This document shows positions 33,668-47,335 of a stretch of DNA of 64,000 bases, in pieces. Under the pieces are notes generated by a model. The model did no database searches, was not told where the DNA came from, and saw only the letters and a list, made by a program, of their open reading frames with translations. Source of the stretch: Crossaster papposus (lineage: Eukaryota > Echinodermata > Asteroidea > Velatida > Solasteridae); assembly GCA_037893245.1 (NCBI GenBank), contig JBAIAA010000543.1, forward strand, positions 744,001 to 808,000, given 5' to 3'. Each line of letters begins with the position of its first letter. The stretch's first letter is position 1. Position numbers and translations under genes: made by a program.

Positions 33668-35224
33668 GAAACTTTGTCAATAGCATTTTCAGTAATTATC
33701 ATAGGCCATTAATTAACAGACCTACTCGTATCACGGACACGACTGCAACTGTTATTGACAACATAATCTCCAACAAAATCGATGGTGACGTTTCTAGTGG
33801 AATTTTATTTACTGAAATTACAGATCATCTTCCTATCTTCCAGGTCTCATCCTTAATAGATGCTCACCAGACTCGACGGTGTACTGACCAATTCAGAAGG
33901 GTTATTAATGCCGGGAATATTGCAAATTTTTCGAATGATTTAGCTGATACTGATTGGGGTGATATTTTATCTAACGAGGATCCGAACCAGGCTTTTAATA
34001 TGTTTCATTCTAAGTATACTTTGTTGTATGACAAACATTTTCCAAAGCAAAAAGTTAAACCCAAAAAGATCTCGAAGCTCAAAAGTTGGATGACCACTGG
34101 TTTAATTAAATCTGTGAAATTTAAACATAGATTGTATAAAAAATATATTAGCAAACCAACTGCATTAAATAAACAAAAGTATACAACTTACCGTAATAAA
34201 CTAAACACACTAATAAAACAAGCCAAGGCGAAATATTATCAAGATAAATTTGACAATGCTAAAAATGATGTAAAAAAGACATGGAAGATTATTAAACTCA
34301 TTCTTAATAATAAAACTGGTAATCGTAAACCTGAAATGAAGCTCAACCACGAGGGTAGACAAGTAAACGATCCTAATGAGATAGTTAACATATTTAATGA
34401 TTATTTTACTAACATTGGCCCCTCGTTAAATAATAAAATTCCACAAACTGAAATTTCATACAGAGAATTTTTGAAAGGTAACTATCCCGAATCACTCTAT
34501 TTTTATCCTACCGATCAAAATGAGATATGTGATATTGCTAAATCGTTTAAGAACGGTAAGAGTGCAGGATATGACGATGCAAGTCCAGATGTTCTTAAAT
34601 CCGTTATTTCCCAAGTTAGTCGCCCATTATGTCATGTTTTTAATTTGTCCCTATCTAAGGGTATTTTTCCCGATAAACTTAAAACGGCAAAAGTGACTCC
34701 TATATTTAAAACTGGAGATCGCTGTGAAACAGGCAACTACGGGCCTATATCTGTTTTATCGTGCTTTTCAAAATTACTTGAAAAACTAGTTTATATTAGA
34801 ACATCTTCTTTTGTATCTAAATTTGACATCCTGTATAACGGTCAGTATGGATTTAGGAGTAATTATTCTACTGACATGGCCGTAATGGACATGATCCATA
34901 AGATAACTAAAGGTTTTGAGAATAAATGTATATCTATTGGTGTCTTTTTAGATTTATCTAAGGCATTTGATACTATTAATCATGATATTTTACTACATAA
35001 GCTTAATTTCTATGGTATAAGAGGGACTCCATTAAACTGGTTTTGTAGTTATCTCTCCAACAAGAATCAATATACTAAACTAGACTCGTGTTTCTCTTCT
35101 ATGAATACAATTACATGTGGAGTACCGCAGGGATCTCTTCTTGGCCCATTGCTCTTCTCATTATATATAAATGATATTTGCCAAGCTTCGAAATTATTCT
35201 CTTTTATTCTTTTTGCTGATGACA
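33668..35224 (+). mobile_element. CR1/Jockey-group LINE, copy 1, cut at the RT active site
   Basis: The frame is open from the endonuclease C-terminus (RPTRITDTTATVIDNI, FTEITDHLPIF) through the linker (PKKISKLKSWMTTGLIKS, RNKLNTLIKQAKAKYY) and DYFTNIGPSLNNKIP to RT blocks FKNGKSAGYDDASPD, GNYGPISVLSCFSKLLEKL, DLSKAFDTINHDIL, CGVPQGSLLGPL and LFADD. It then meets the duplication junction and ends within two codons. The element was already 5' truncated: no ORF1 and only the end of the endonuclease. Residues usual in active RTs are intact up to the cut, except NYRPIS reads NYGPIS. Confidence 0.9.
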
Positions 35225-38200
35225 AATAGATTGCACACTCTTAATAATCGGCCACGCATACGTCAAACCGAAAGCCCAATCACGTATTTGTAATCGTTTA
35301 AATGAAACGCTAAGCACATTCATTTATTTGAATTAAACAAAATAAAATTGAATGCTCGTTTTTGCGAAAATGAAACTCGGATATACGTCGTTCTGAAATT
35401 CAGCGCGAAATTGAATACATATTTTACAAATGAATGTGCACATTTTGCGATATCGTCCGGGAAAACCTATATTAGAAACAAAATAGGATGTGTTAATTGT
35501 TGTCACGATACCAACAAATGTAAGATTGAAAGTCAGTGTATGTGATTCCAACAGCAGCTGTTGTTTTGATGTTTTATTTGCCTCAATTGGTTGTAATTTT
35601 GCTATTCTATTAAAATAATTGTATTAACTCTAAGTTTACTTGCATGTACAAAACATTTAAACATAACATTGGTAGTTGATCGAATTTGTGTAAGTGTTGA
35701 TAAGTGTTAGATTGTGCCTTTGAAAGCATGAAATTTGAAGGCACACACTCACGTATGTAATGAGGAAAATATTTGGCCAAATCCCCAGCACAAATCCAGA
35801 CGCAAAATCCTATTTGATGTCTATTTAAAATACATTTTTATGCTATTTTCGCTCAGAAAATAGTAAGCAAATATATAATTTCCTATTCCTAGGACTTTGA
35901 ATGGACTTCGATACACTATTTTATTTCTATTTTTGGATGCTGCAATTATATTTTATTACTATTTGTGAAATGCCACACTATTTTTACTGTATTTTTTTGT
36001 ACTTAAGTAACTGTTTGGCCTATTTTGTTTTTATTGTCTAGACTTTTAAAAATAGCATCCTATTTTTTTAAAATCGAAACCTATTTTACATCTATTTTTT
36101 TAAAGCTATACTTTTCCTCTTTTTTCAGGATGGCAAAATACAATTTCTTTTCTAAAAACCTATTCTGAATAGGAACGAAATATATTTTTCGACCTGGGAA
36201 GGGCCACCACTGATTTGTCTTTTGAATACCAGCAATAACAAGCAAAGTTTACAAAATGGCTGCCATTGTTGTTATTCTACCTATATAAGGACAAATTCGC
36301 GATGGCCCTATAACCAAATATCTTTCTACTGACATATCTGATTGTGTTCCAAATGTCACACTTGCACCATCAAAGGTACAACTCCCCCATCTGCCCCACT
36401 ATGTGTGAGGGAATTAAGACCCAAATTACTTAGAAATTACAAAGTATAAGACATCAATTTAAACTTATTTAGTTAAATGTGCTAACAAAATGAATGAAAA
36501 CATAAATTAAGTGCATGTATTAATACAAATTGTAATTTAAATTTAATAATTGTCAATTAAAATAAACAAAATGAACAAAGAGGTGGAAGTATAACTGTTA
36601 TTCGTGTTCATGAAGTATGCTTTAAAACAATATTTTGGATTAAATGTTTATTAGGACCAATTAAAACAGTGTGGTGTTATATTACATCAAGTTAATCACT
36701 AAGTCGTAAAACGGTGGTACATTTTCACCAAAGAAACTGCCCCCGGTATGCCATTCGTTAATTGTCCCCTTGAGTCTGGTAAGCCGCTCATCCTTGCATG
36801 AGGTTAATATTTCTGTAGGATAATAGGTGTTGGTTAGAGTTCTGGGATAGCCTAATAAGACCAGTCACCATCAAGGTTGTTTCCTCCCCGACTGCCGGTT
36901 CCGCCACGCTACCCTCAGTTTATTTGTAGTTAACGAGAACCATAAAAAAAGGAACAGAACAACCACGGAACCTATCCACGTTATTAATGTATAGTATTTC
37001 CGGAGTAAATGTAAACTGAAAACATGTTTGTGATAAAAACATCGTATCTCCGAGATTCGACGAATTGATAAAACATAGCGCGTCGGCTCCAGCAAAAGCG
37101 TATATCGGAGATAGGACACTTTGACAAAATATATGCAGCGCGTTGGTTAGGCAAAAAGTTGTATGTTCATCTAATTTGTTTAAAATCTTTTTTAATATCT
37201 TTTAAATATCGTATATTTTAATATGTCTTAAATACAACGGAATTTTGAGAAGATTGTAAAAATAAACTAGAAATGTGTTTGTGGACAAACACAGAGCTGT
37301 TTCGCATGTCTAAAATGACTTAAATTTGTGGGTGGTGGTCTAAGTGTGTGCCAAGTCTAAAGTCGATCAAATTTACCAAAGTGCCAAAGATATATTGGTT
37401 GAAAAAAACCGTGTACAAATCTATGTGGAAAATTACACCTTTAATGTGACGTCACATGACACCAGATGATGTCATCACGATGTCATCCTAATGTTCGTCT
37501 ATAACATATCCCGGAATACCTGTATACCAAGTTTGACCCCAATCGGACCTGTACTTCCAGAGATAGAGGGTCCTAAAAACTACACCTTTAACGTGACGTC
37601 ACATGACCCCGATGACGTAATCATGACGATTTTTTTCTTGGCCCTCTTGAGGATGGTGGTCGAGATGTGTGCTAAGTCTCAAATCGATCAAATGTACGAA
37701 AGTGTCAAAGTCAATAGTCTAAAGAAAACGTACGTGTACAAAACCTTTGGGGAAAAATTTAACCTTTAACGTGACGTCACGTAACCTTGAATCACGCAAT
37801 CGTTCCGAATTTCTTTTAGGAACATCTGGGGGTGGTGTTCTAAGTGTATGCCAAGTTTAAAGTCGGTCGGATTTACCAAAGTGTCAGAAAGTCAATAGTC
37901 TGAAGAAAAACGTGTACAAAACCTATAGGGAAAATTTCACCTTTAACGCAAAATCACGTGACCCACAATGACGTCATCATGACGTCACCTCAATGTATAC
38001 CTGTAACACATCCCATAATACTTGCATACCAAGTTTAACCCCAATCGGACTTGTACTTCAAGAGAAAGAGGGTCTTTTAAAATCACCTTTAATATGACGT
38101 CACATGACCTACATGACGTCATCCTGACGAAGTTCATCATGGCCCTCCTGGGGACGGTGGTTGAGGTGTGTGCTAAGTCTCCAGTCGATCAAATTTACGA

Positions 38201-40965
38201 AAGTCTCAAAGTCAATAGTCTAAAGAAAAACGTGTACAAAACCTATGGGGAAAAATGTTCACCTTTAATGTGACGTCACGTGACCTTGAATGACGCCATC
38301 CTTCCTAATTTCTTCCAGGGTCATCTGTAGGTAATGTTCTAAATGTATGGCAGGTTTCAAGTCGATCGGAATTACTAAAGTGTCAAAGTCAATAGTCTGA
38401 AGAAAAACGTGTACAAATCCTATGGGGAAAAATGACAAAAAAGAAAAAGAAACTAGAACTACGTATGGGAAAAATATTACCTTTAACGAAAAGTCACGTG
38501 ACCTTAAAAGATGTAATAGCAACGAATTTCTTCGAGGACCATATGTGGGTTGTGTTCTAAGTGTATGCCAAGTTTCAAGTCAATCGGATTTACCAAAGTG
38601 TCAAAGTGCATTGGCAGAAAAAACGTGTACAAATCCTATGGGGAAAAATGACAACAAAGAACAAGAAACTAGAACTAGACATGTGTTTGTGGACAAACAC
38701 AGAGCTGTTTCGATTGTCTAACGTTACTTTCAATATGCGTTTGTCTTGCATACGCACTGTGGACCTCCAAACAATATAGGTCCACACGATGCGGGAAAAG
38801 GTTACGGTTTGTGGACTTGAGTTAGTCTCGCATACGCACTGTAGACCTCCGAACAATATAGGTCCACACGATGCGGGAAGAGGTTACGGTTTGTGGACTT
38901 TTACACGTCCATAATCCGTTTTTCAGTTTCCGAAAAAGAGCGCTAGAGGAAAAACGGGTTAGAGTTATATATAGAAAAGATAGAAGGGACAGCTGAGAGG
39001 CCCATAATCCAAATTTGAGGGTAAATTTGTTTTGGGGAAGCGAGAAAAATGAGTATTTAGTCAAAGTTTGTTAACTACACGAAGACAAAGGAATGTCCAC
39101 AGTGCGTATGTAAGGTAAAGCTGTGTGTGTGTGTAGGGGTCTATACAAGTGCCAAGTCTGAAGTCGATTGGATTTACACAAGTGCCAAAGATATATTAGT
39201 TGAACAAAACGTGTACAAATCCTATAGGGAAAATTGAACCTTTAATGTGACGTCACATGATACCCGATGATGTCATCATGATGTCATCTTAATTTTCGTC
39301 TGTAACACATCCTGGAATACTTGCATACCAAGTTTGACCCCAATCGGACATGTACTTCTAGAGATAGAGGGTCCTTAAAACTGAACCAGATAGAGGGTTC
39401 TTAAAACTGAAACTTTGTCAATAGCATTTTCAGTAATTATCATAGGCCATTAATTAACAGACCTACTCGTATCACGGACACGACTGCAACTGTTATTGAC
39501 AACATAATCTCCAACAAAATCGATGGTGACGTTTCTAGTGGAATTTTATTTACTGAAATTACAGATCATCTTCCTATCTTCCAGGTCTCATCCTTAATAG
39601 ATGCTCACCAGACTCGACGGTGTACTGACCAATTCAGAAGGGTTATTAATGCCGGGAATATTGCAAATTTTTCGAATGATTTAGCTGATACTGATTGGGG
39701 TGATATTTTATCTAACGAGGATCCGAACCAGGCTTTTAATATGTTTCATTCTAAGTATACTTTGTTGTATGACAAACATTTTCCAAAGCAAAAAGTTAAA
39801 CCCAAAAAGATCTCGAAGCTCAAAAGTTGGATGACCACTGGTTTAATTAAATCTGTGAAATTTAAACATAGATTGTATAAAAAATATATTAGCAAACCAA
39901 CTGCATTAAATAAACAAAAGTATACAACTTACCGTAATAAACTAAACACACTAATAAAACAAGCCAAGGCGAAATATTATCAAGATAAATTTGACAATGC
40001 TAAAAATGATGTAAAAAAGACATGGAAGATTATTAAACTCATTCTTAATAATAAAACTGGTAATCGTAAACCTGAAATGAAGCTCAACCACGAGGGTAGA
40101 CAAGTAAACGATCCTAATGAGATAGTTAACATATTTAATGATTATTTTACTAACATTGGCCCCTCGTTAAATAATAAAATTCCACAAACTGAAATTTCAT
40201 ACAGAGAATTTTTGAAAGGTAACTATCCCGAATCACTCTATTTTTATCCTACCGATCAAAATGAGATATGTGATATTGCTAAATCGTTTAAGAACGGTAA
40301 GAGTGCAGGATATGACGATGCAAGTCCAGATGTTCTTAAATCCGTTATTTCCCAAGTTAGTCGCCCATTATGTCATGTTTTTAATTTGTCCCTATCTAAG
40401 GGTATTTTTCCCGATAAACTTAAAACGGCAAAAGTGACTCCTATATTTAAAACTGGAGATCGCTGTGAAACAGGCAACTACGGGCCTATATCTGTTTTAT
40501 AGTGCTTTTCAAAATTACTTGAAAAACTAGTTTATATTAGAACATCTTCTTTTGTATCTAAATTTGACATCCTGTATAACGGTCAGTATGGATTTAGGAG
40601 TAATTATTCTACTGACATGGCCGTAATGGACATGATCCATAAGATAACTAAAGGTTTTGAGAATAAATGTATATCTATTGGTGTCTTTTTAGATTTATCT
40701 AAGGCATTTGATACTATTAATCATGATATTTTACTACATAAGCTTAATTTCTATGGTATAAGAGGGACTCCATTAAACTGGTTTTGTAGTTATCTCTCCA
40801 ACAAGAATCAATATACTAAACTAGACTCGTGTTTCTCTTCTATGAATACAATTACATGTGGAGTACCGCAGGGATCTCTTCTTGGCCCATTGCTCTTCTC
40901 ATTATATATAAATGATATTTGCCAAGCTTCGAAATTATTCTCTTTTATTCTTTTTGCTGATGACA
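35225..40965 (+). repeat. 5.74-kb direct tandem duplication, copy 2
   Basis: Second copy, 5741 bp, contiguous with the LINE's true 3' half. Differences include GATTGTGTT for GATTGTGTG (near 36344), an extra A near 36945, and a TAG (40500-40502) where copy 1 has TCG (34759-34761). Confidence 0.95.
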
Positions 40966-42092
40966 CTAGCATATTTTACTCGAGTAATAACACTGACTTA
41001 GAAACTATTGTTAGTCTTGTTAATATTGAATTAGCCAAGGTGTCAATTTGGCTTCAGTCTAATAGGCTGTCACTTAATTCAACAAAATGTACATTTATGG
41101 TCTTTCGAAATAGAAAAAAGAAGTTGAGTACATCCAATTGTCAAGTTAAAATTAATAACGAGCCTATACTGCAAGTGTCACATACTAAATTCCTTGGTGT
41201 CTATATTGATGAATGTCTTTCTTGGAAATTCCATATAAAGGAATTAGAAAACAAAATTTCCAAAAATATAGGCATCATGAGTAGATTAAAGTACACTCTT
41301 CCATCAAGCATTTTGCGTACTTTGTACTGTTCATTAATTCTTTCTTACCTTTCTTATTGTAACGTTATTTGGGCTAACACGTACAAGTCAAATCTTAATA
41401 GATTGATTAAACTGCAGAAAAGGGCAATTCGTATTGTATCTAAGGTCCACTTTAACGAACATACCACTCCTTTATTTAAGAAATATAACCTTTTGTCTCT
41501 TAACAATATCAATGTCTTTCAACAAGACGTTTTTATGTATAAATTTATAAATAACCAACTTCCTGAATCGCTACATAACCTGTTTCAACGTAACAGATCT
41601 ATACATAATTATAATACTAGGACTGCATCCAAAATACACATACCTCTTGCTAGAACAACTCTTTCTGAACATACTATTTTTTTCTCTGGACCCAAACATT
41701 TGAATTATCTATCATCGTCTGTAACTAATTGCCCTTCAATCAATACGTTCAAATGTAAATTGAAATCATTCCTACTCAACTCCCAGAGTACTTAATTTAT
41801 TGTCATCTGTTAAGTTATTTTAGCCAATAATAATCCGTTTTGCTTAATATCAAGTCCATACTTAATATGTTTAACCGATCCATGTATTATTTAATTATGT
41901 GATCACGACTAAATATTGTAATCAGTGTTTTTGTCTTATCTTGTCCTGTTCTGTAGGGCACATCCGCCACAAGCTTTTGCTTTCTAGGATGATGCCTCCA
42001 CACTTGTTTTAATGTACATGTATTATTCAATGTAATTAAGAGTAAGAATGTGGAAATAAATGTTCTATTGAATTGAATTGAATTGAATTGAA
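39409..42092 (+). mobile_element. CR1/Jockey-group LINE, copy 2, with 3' end
   Basis: Same element as copy 1, complete on its 3' side. One in-frame TAG at 40500-40502 interrupts the fingers region. After that the frame runs to TAA at 41793-41795: FADDTSIFYS (FADD codons 40953-40964), WLQSNRLSLNSTKC, VSHTKFLGVYIDECLSW, LSYCNVIWANTYKSNL, LQKRAIRIVSKVHF and FSGPKHLN, the normal CR1/Jockey C-terminal region. The 3' UTR (41796-42068) ends in (TTGAA)n at 42069-42092, with no poly(A). The array sequence resumes directly after it. Confidence 0.9.
42069..42092 (+). repeat. (TTGAA)n tail of LINE
   Basis: Four to five tandem ATTGA/TTGAA units at the LINE 3' end, merging into GAACCTTTAATGTGACGTC of the array. 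Confidence 0.9.
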
Positions 42093-43797
42093 CCTTTAAT
42101 GTGACGTCACATGACCCACGATGACGTCATTATTACGATTTTTCCCTTTGCCCTCCTGGTGATGGTGGTCGAGTTATGTGCTAAGTCTGAAGTCGATCAA
42201 ATTCACGAAAGTGTCAAAGTCAATAGTCTAAAGAAAAACGTGTACAAACCCTATGGGGAAAACAATTGCACCTTTAACTTCACGTCATGTGACCTTGAAT
42301 GACGCAATCGTGCCGAATTTATTTTAGAAACATCTGGGGCTGGTGTTCTAAGTGTATGCCAAGTTTCAAGTCGGTCGGATTTACCAAAGTGTCAAAGTCA
42401 ATAGTCTGAAAAAAACCGTGTACAAAACCTATGGGGAAACTTTTACCTTTAACATGACGTCACGTGACCTTGAATGAATTTCTTCTAGGACCGTCCTTGG
42501 GTGGTTGTCTAAATGTATGCCAAGTCTCAAGTCGATCGGATTTACCAAAGTGTCAAAGTGCTATGCCAGAAAAAAAATGACAAAAAAGAAAAAAAAAAAA
42601 AAAACTAGAAATGTGTTTGTGGACAAACACAGAGCTGTTTCGCATGTCTAAAATGACTTTCAATATTTGGTTGGTGGTCTAAGTGTGTGCCAAGTCTAAA
42701 GTCGATCGAATTTAGTGCCAAAGATATATTGGTTGAAACAAACGTGTACAAATCCTATGGGGAAAATTAAACCTTTAATGTGACGTTACATGACACCCGA
42801 TGATATCATCACAATGTCATCTTAATTTTCGTCTATAACACATCCCGGAATACCTGAATACCAAGTTTGACCCTAATTGGACTTGCACTTCCAGAGATAG
42901 AGGGTCTTAAAAACTACACCTTTAATGTGACGTTACATGACCCACGATGACATCATCATGACGATTTTTCCCTTGGCCCTCCTGGGGATGGTTGTTAAGG
43001 TGTGTGCTAAGTCTCAAGTCGATCAAATTTACGAAAGTGTCAAAGTTAATAGTCTAAAGAAAAACGTGTACAAAACCTATAGGGGAATAATTTGCACATT
43101 TAACGTGACGTCACGTGACCTTGAAAGACGCAATCGTGCCGAATTTCTTCCAATATCATTTGTGGGTGGTGTTCTAAGTGTATACCAAGTCTCAAGTCGA
43201 TCGGATTGACCAAAGTGTCAAATTCAATAGTCTGGAAAAAACCGTGTACAAAAGCTATGGTGAAAATGTTACCTTGAACATGACGTCACTTGACCTTGAA
43301 TGACGGAATCGCGACGAATTTCTTCTAGGACCGTCCTTGGGTGGTTGTCTAAATGTATGCCAAGTCTCAGGTCGATCGGATTTACCAAAGTGTCAAAGTG
43401 TATTGGCAGAAAAAACGTGTACAAATCCTATGGGGAAAAGTGACAAAAAAGATTTAAAAAAAAAAAAAAAAATTAACGAAAACAAAAGCTGTTTCGGCTG
43501 AAAAGCCGAAACAGCTAAAAAAAACTAGAAATGTGTTTGTGGACAAACACAGAGCTGTTTCGGGTTTCTAAAATAACTTTAAATATGTTTGTGGTGGTCT
43601 AAGTGTGTGCCAAGTCTAAAGTCGATCAGATTTATCCAAGTGCCAAAAATATATATTGGTTGAAAAAAAAGTGTACAAGTCCTATGGAAAAAAATACACC
43701 TTTAATGTGACGTGACATGACACCCGGTGACGTCATCATGATGTCATCCTGGAATACTTGCTTACCAAGTTTGACACCACTCAGTTTTACTACTTTC
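42093..43797 (-). repeat. Family A array, minus orientation
   Basis: It carries two 3' termini in complement: CTAG 42605-42608 and CTAG 43525-43528, each followed by the TGTGTTTGTGGACAAACACA hairpin and GAGCTGTTTCG. A single AGCTGTTTCGG hairpin module lies at 43488-43515, just outside the second terminus, where the 5' end of the neighbouring unit is expected. Monomers as in the 31.5-kb array. Confidence 0.85.
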
Positions 43798-44440
43798 CAC
43801 GAAATTCGCGAATATTTACGTCAAATTTCACGACCGGACATAAATTTTGATGTGAATTATTTTCAAGCAAAGCTAGGTTTTGGCTAACTTGTAGCCTATA
43901 TTAATGAGTCGATTTTTGTATACATGTAACATCATTACGGGAATAAAACATACACCTCACTCAACGCGTAATCAGCAGTGATCATAAAGGAATTCATCAT
44001 AAATATTTCTAAAATAACCACTTAATAAATTATAATGTCTATGCACACTGCGAGAAACGATTGAAATCAATCAAAATTCCACAACGTTCATCGTGCATAA
44101 GTACCAGTGCATGTGGTCGCATGATTCTCGTTTGCAAGTGCGAATGCCCAATTATTCTGCGCGTGCGCACAAGAACCGACAACCAAAACCTAGCTAGCTG
44201 GGAAAAAAATTCGGGTCAAAATGTATGACCAGTCGTGAAATTTGTCGCGAATATCGACGTCAATATTGACGTCAATAAAAAAAAGTCGCGAATATCGACG
44301 TAAAATTTGACATCAATATTCGCAACTTTTGGTGAAACTCTTGAAATTTGACGTCAATATTCGCGACTTTGGGGAAAGTCACGAATATCGACGCCAAATT
44401 TGACGTCAGTATTCGCAACTTTTTGGGAAACTCAAGAATG
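43798..44440 (-). repeat. Insert with TGACGTCAATATT satellite (family C), minus orientation
   Basis: It interrupts a family A monomer between ACCAAGTTTGACACCA and CCCAATCGGACCTG. The left part (43950-44190) is inverted relative to 61855-62030: shared are TGCATAAGTACCAGTGCATG, CCCAATTATTCTGCGCGTGC and AAACCTAGC. The right part (44230-44440) is built of AAATTTGACGTCAATATTCG units with AGTCGCGAATATCGACG. Confidence 0.7.
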
Positions 44441-44870
44441 AGCCCAATCGGACCTGTACTTTCAGAGATAAAGGGTCCTAAAAACTGAACCTTTAATGTA
44501 ACGTCACATGACACCTGATGACGTCATCAGGATGTCATCTTAACTTTAGTCTATAACTCATCCTGGAATAGATGAATACCAAGTTTGACCCCAATCGGAC
44601 CTGTACTTCCAGAGATAGAGGGTCCTAAAAAACTACACCTTTAATGTGACGTCACATGTCCAACGATGACGTCATCCTGACGATGTTCCTCTTGGCCCTC
44701 CTGGGGATGGTGGTCGAGGTGTGTACTAAGTCTCGAGTCGATCGGATTTACCAAAGTGTCAAATTCAATAGTCTGCAGAAAAACGTGTAGAAAAACCAAT
44801 GGGGAATATTAACCTTAAATGAGACGTCACATGACCAACGATGACGTCATCATGATGTTATTGGCTTTTT
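44441..44870 (-). repeat. Family A body, minus orientation, to the switch point
   Basis: Resumes at CCCAATCGGACCTGTACTTTC and continues through two monomers to GATGACGTCATCATGATGTT. Then GGCTTTTTCGCA and a hairpin cluster in the opposite orientation begin. This is the first orientation switch of the array. Confidence 0.75.
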
Positions 44871-44888
44871 CGCACTCTTTGTTAGCTG

Positions 44889-45130
44889 TTTCGGTTTTTC
44901 ACCGAAACAGCTTTTGTTTTCGTTAAATTTTTTGTTTTTTAGCTGTTTCGGTTTTTCACCGAAACAGCTTTTGTTTTCGTTAAAGTTTTTTTTTTAGCTG
45001 TTTCGGTTTTTCACCAAAACAGCTCTTGTAATTGTTAATTTTTAGCTGTTTCGGTTTTTCACCGAAACAGCTTTTGTTTTCGTTAAAGTTTTTTTTTTTT
45101 TTCTTTGTTTTTTTTTTTTTTTTTTTTTTT
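44889..45130 (+). repeat. Hairpin cluster: four AGCTGTTTCGG modules with T-runs
   Basis: Four modules of the form AGCTGTTTCGG-loop-CCGAAACAGCT followed by TTTTGTTTTCGTTAAA and a T-run (starts near 44889, 44940, 44996, 45043). The third has one mismatch in the right arm. The cluster ends in a long T-run and leads into CTTTTCCCCATAGGATTTG, the start of a family A body. Confidence 0.9.
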
Positions 45131-47335
45131 TTCCACTTTCAGACTTTTCCCCATAGGATTTGTACACGTTTTTTCAGCCAATACACTTTGACACTTTGGT
45201 AAATCCGATGGACTTGAGACTTGGCATATACTTAGACAACCACCCAAGGACGGTCCTAGAAGAAATTCGTCGCGATTACGTCATTCAAGGTCACGTGACT
45301 TCGCGTTAAAGGTGAAATTTTCCCCATAGGTTTTGTACACGTTTTTCTTTAGACTGTTGAATTTGACACTTTGGTAAATCCGACCGACTTGAAACTTGCC
45401 ATACACTCAGAACAGTACCACCAGATGTTTCTGAAAGAAATTCAGCACGATTGCATTATTCAAGGTCACGTGACGTCAAGTTAAAGGTTTAATTTGTCCC
45501 CCATAGGTTTTGTACACGTTTTTCTTTAGACTATTGACTTTGACACTTAGTAAATCCGATCGACTTGAGACTTGGCACACACATAGACCACTATCCACAG
45601 ACAGTCGTTGGAGAAATTTGGCACGATTACGTCATTCAAGGTCACGGGGCGTCACGTTAAAGGTTCAATTTTCCCCCATAGGTTTTGTACACGTTTTTCT
45701 TTAGACAATTGACTTTGACACTAGTAAATCTGATCGACTTGAGACTTGGCACACACAAAAAACCACCACATACACATTGAAAGTAGCTTTAGACACTCGA
45801 AACAGCTCTGTGTTTGTCCACAAACACATGTCTAGTTTTTTTTTTTTTTTTGTTTAGCTGTTTTGGCATTTCAGTTAAAGTCGTTAAAGTTTTTTTTAGC
45901 TGTTTCGGTTTTTCACCGAAACAGCTTTTGTTTTCGTTAAAGTTTTTTTTGTTTTTGTTTTTTTTTTTTTTTTCCACTTTCAGACTTTTTCCCATAGGAT
46001 TTGTACACGTTTTTTCAGCCAATACACTTTGACACTTTGGTAAATCCGATCGACTTGAGACTTGGCATACACTTAGACAACCACCCAAGGACGGTCCTAG
46101 AAGAAATTCGTCGCGATTACGTCATTCAAGGTCACGTGACTTTGCGTTAAAGGTGAAATTTTCCCCATAGGTTTTGTACACGTTTTCCCTCAGACTATTG
46201 AATTTGACACTTTGGTAAATCCGACCGACTTGAAACTTGCCATATACTCAGAACACCACCACCAAATGTTTCTGAACAAAATTCAGCACGATTGCGTCAT
46301 TCAAGGTCACGTGACGTCAAGTTAAAGGTTGAATTTGTCCCCCATAGGTTTTGTACACGTTTTTCTTTAGACTATTGACTTTGACACTTTCGTAAATTTG
46401 ATCGACTTGAGACTTGGCACACACATAGACCACTACACGCACATATTGAAAATAATGTAAGACACTCGAAACAGCTCTGTGTTTGTTCACAAACACATGT
46501 CTAGTTTTTCTTTTTTTTTCCTCTTTCAGACTTTTCCCCATAGGATTTGTACACGTTTTTTCTGGCATAGCACTTTGCCACTTTGGTAAATCCGATCGAC
46601 TTGAAACTTAGCATACATTTAGACAACCAACCAAAGACGGTCCTAGAAGAAATTCGGCCCGATTACGTCATTCAAGGTCACGTGACTTCGCGTTAAAGGT
46701 GAAATTTTCCCCATAGGTTTTGAACACGTTTTTTTTCAGACTATTGAATTTGACACTTTCGTAATTTTGATCGACTTGAGACTTAGCACACACCTCAACC
46801 ACCATCCCCAGGAGGGCCAAGGGAAAAATCGTCATGATGACGTCATCGTGGGTCATGTGACGTCACATTAAAGGTGCAGTTTGATAGGCCCCTCTATCTC
46901 TGGAAGTACAGGCCCGATTGGGGTCAAACTTGGTATGCAAGTATTCCAGGATGTGTTATAGACGAAAATCAGGGTGACGTCATGATGACATCATCGTGGG
47001 TCATGTGACGTCACATTAAAGGTGTAGTGTTTAAGACCCTCTATCTCTGGAAGTACAAGTCCAATTAGGGTCAAACTTGGTATTCAGGTATTCCGGGATG
47101 TGTTATAGACGAAAATTAAGATGACATTGTGATGATATCATCGGGTGTCATGTGACGTCACATTAAAGGTTTAATTTTCCCCATAGGATTTGTACACTTT
47201 TTTTCAACCAATATATCTTTGGCACTAAATTCGATCGACTTTAGACTTGGCACACACTTAGACCACCACCCAAATATTGAAAGTCATTTTAGACATGCGA
47301 AACAGCTCTGTGTTTGTCCACAAACACATTTCTAG
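45131..47335 (+). repeat. Family A units, plus orientation, three 3' ends
   Basis: 3' termini (hairpin TGTGTTTGTCCACAAACACA plus TGTCTAG) lie at 45832-45835, 46501-46504 and 47332-47335, so units here are about 670 and 830 bp long. The unit after 45835 begins with hairpin modules (45850-45930). That after 46504 begins with a polypyrimidine stretch and TTTCAGACTTTTCCCCATAGG. Monomers carry TGTACACGTTTTTCTTTAG, AAATCCGATCGACTTGAGAC, GATTACGTCATTCAAGGTCA and CGTGACGTCA. Confidence 0.85.

Larger units (their letters stand above)
29485..35224 (+). repeat. 5.74-kb direct tandem duplication, copy 1
   Basis: The whole block recurs as 35225-40965. I count about nine substitutions and one 1-bp indel by eye (about 99.8% identity). 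Its right edge falls within a LINE, directly after the codons for FADD. The junction has at most one base (A) of shared sequence. It includes AT-rich DNA, a family A array, a MITE and the 5' part of a LINE. Confidence 0.95.

Noticed and set aside
44889-45130. CRISPR-like array of hairpin repeats
   Set aside because: The repeats are palindromes separated by short, mostly T-rich, non-unique linkers, in an animal genome. No cas genes or unique spacers.
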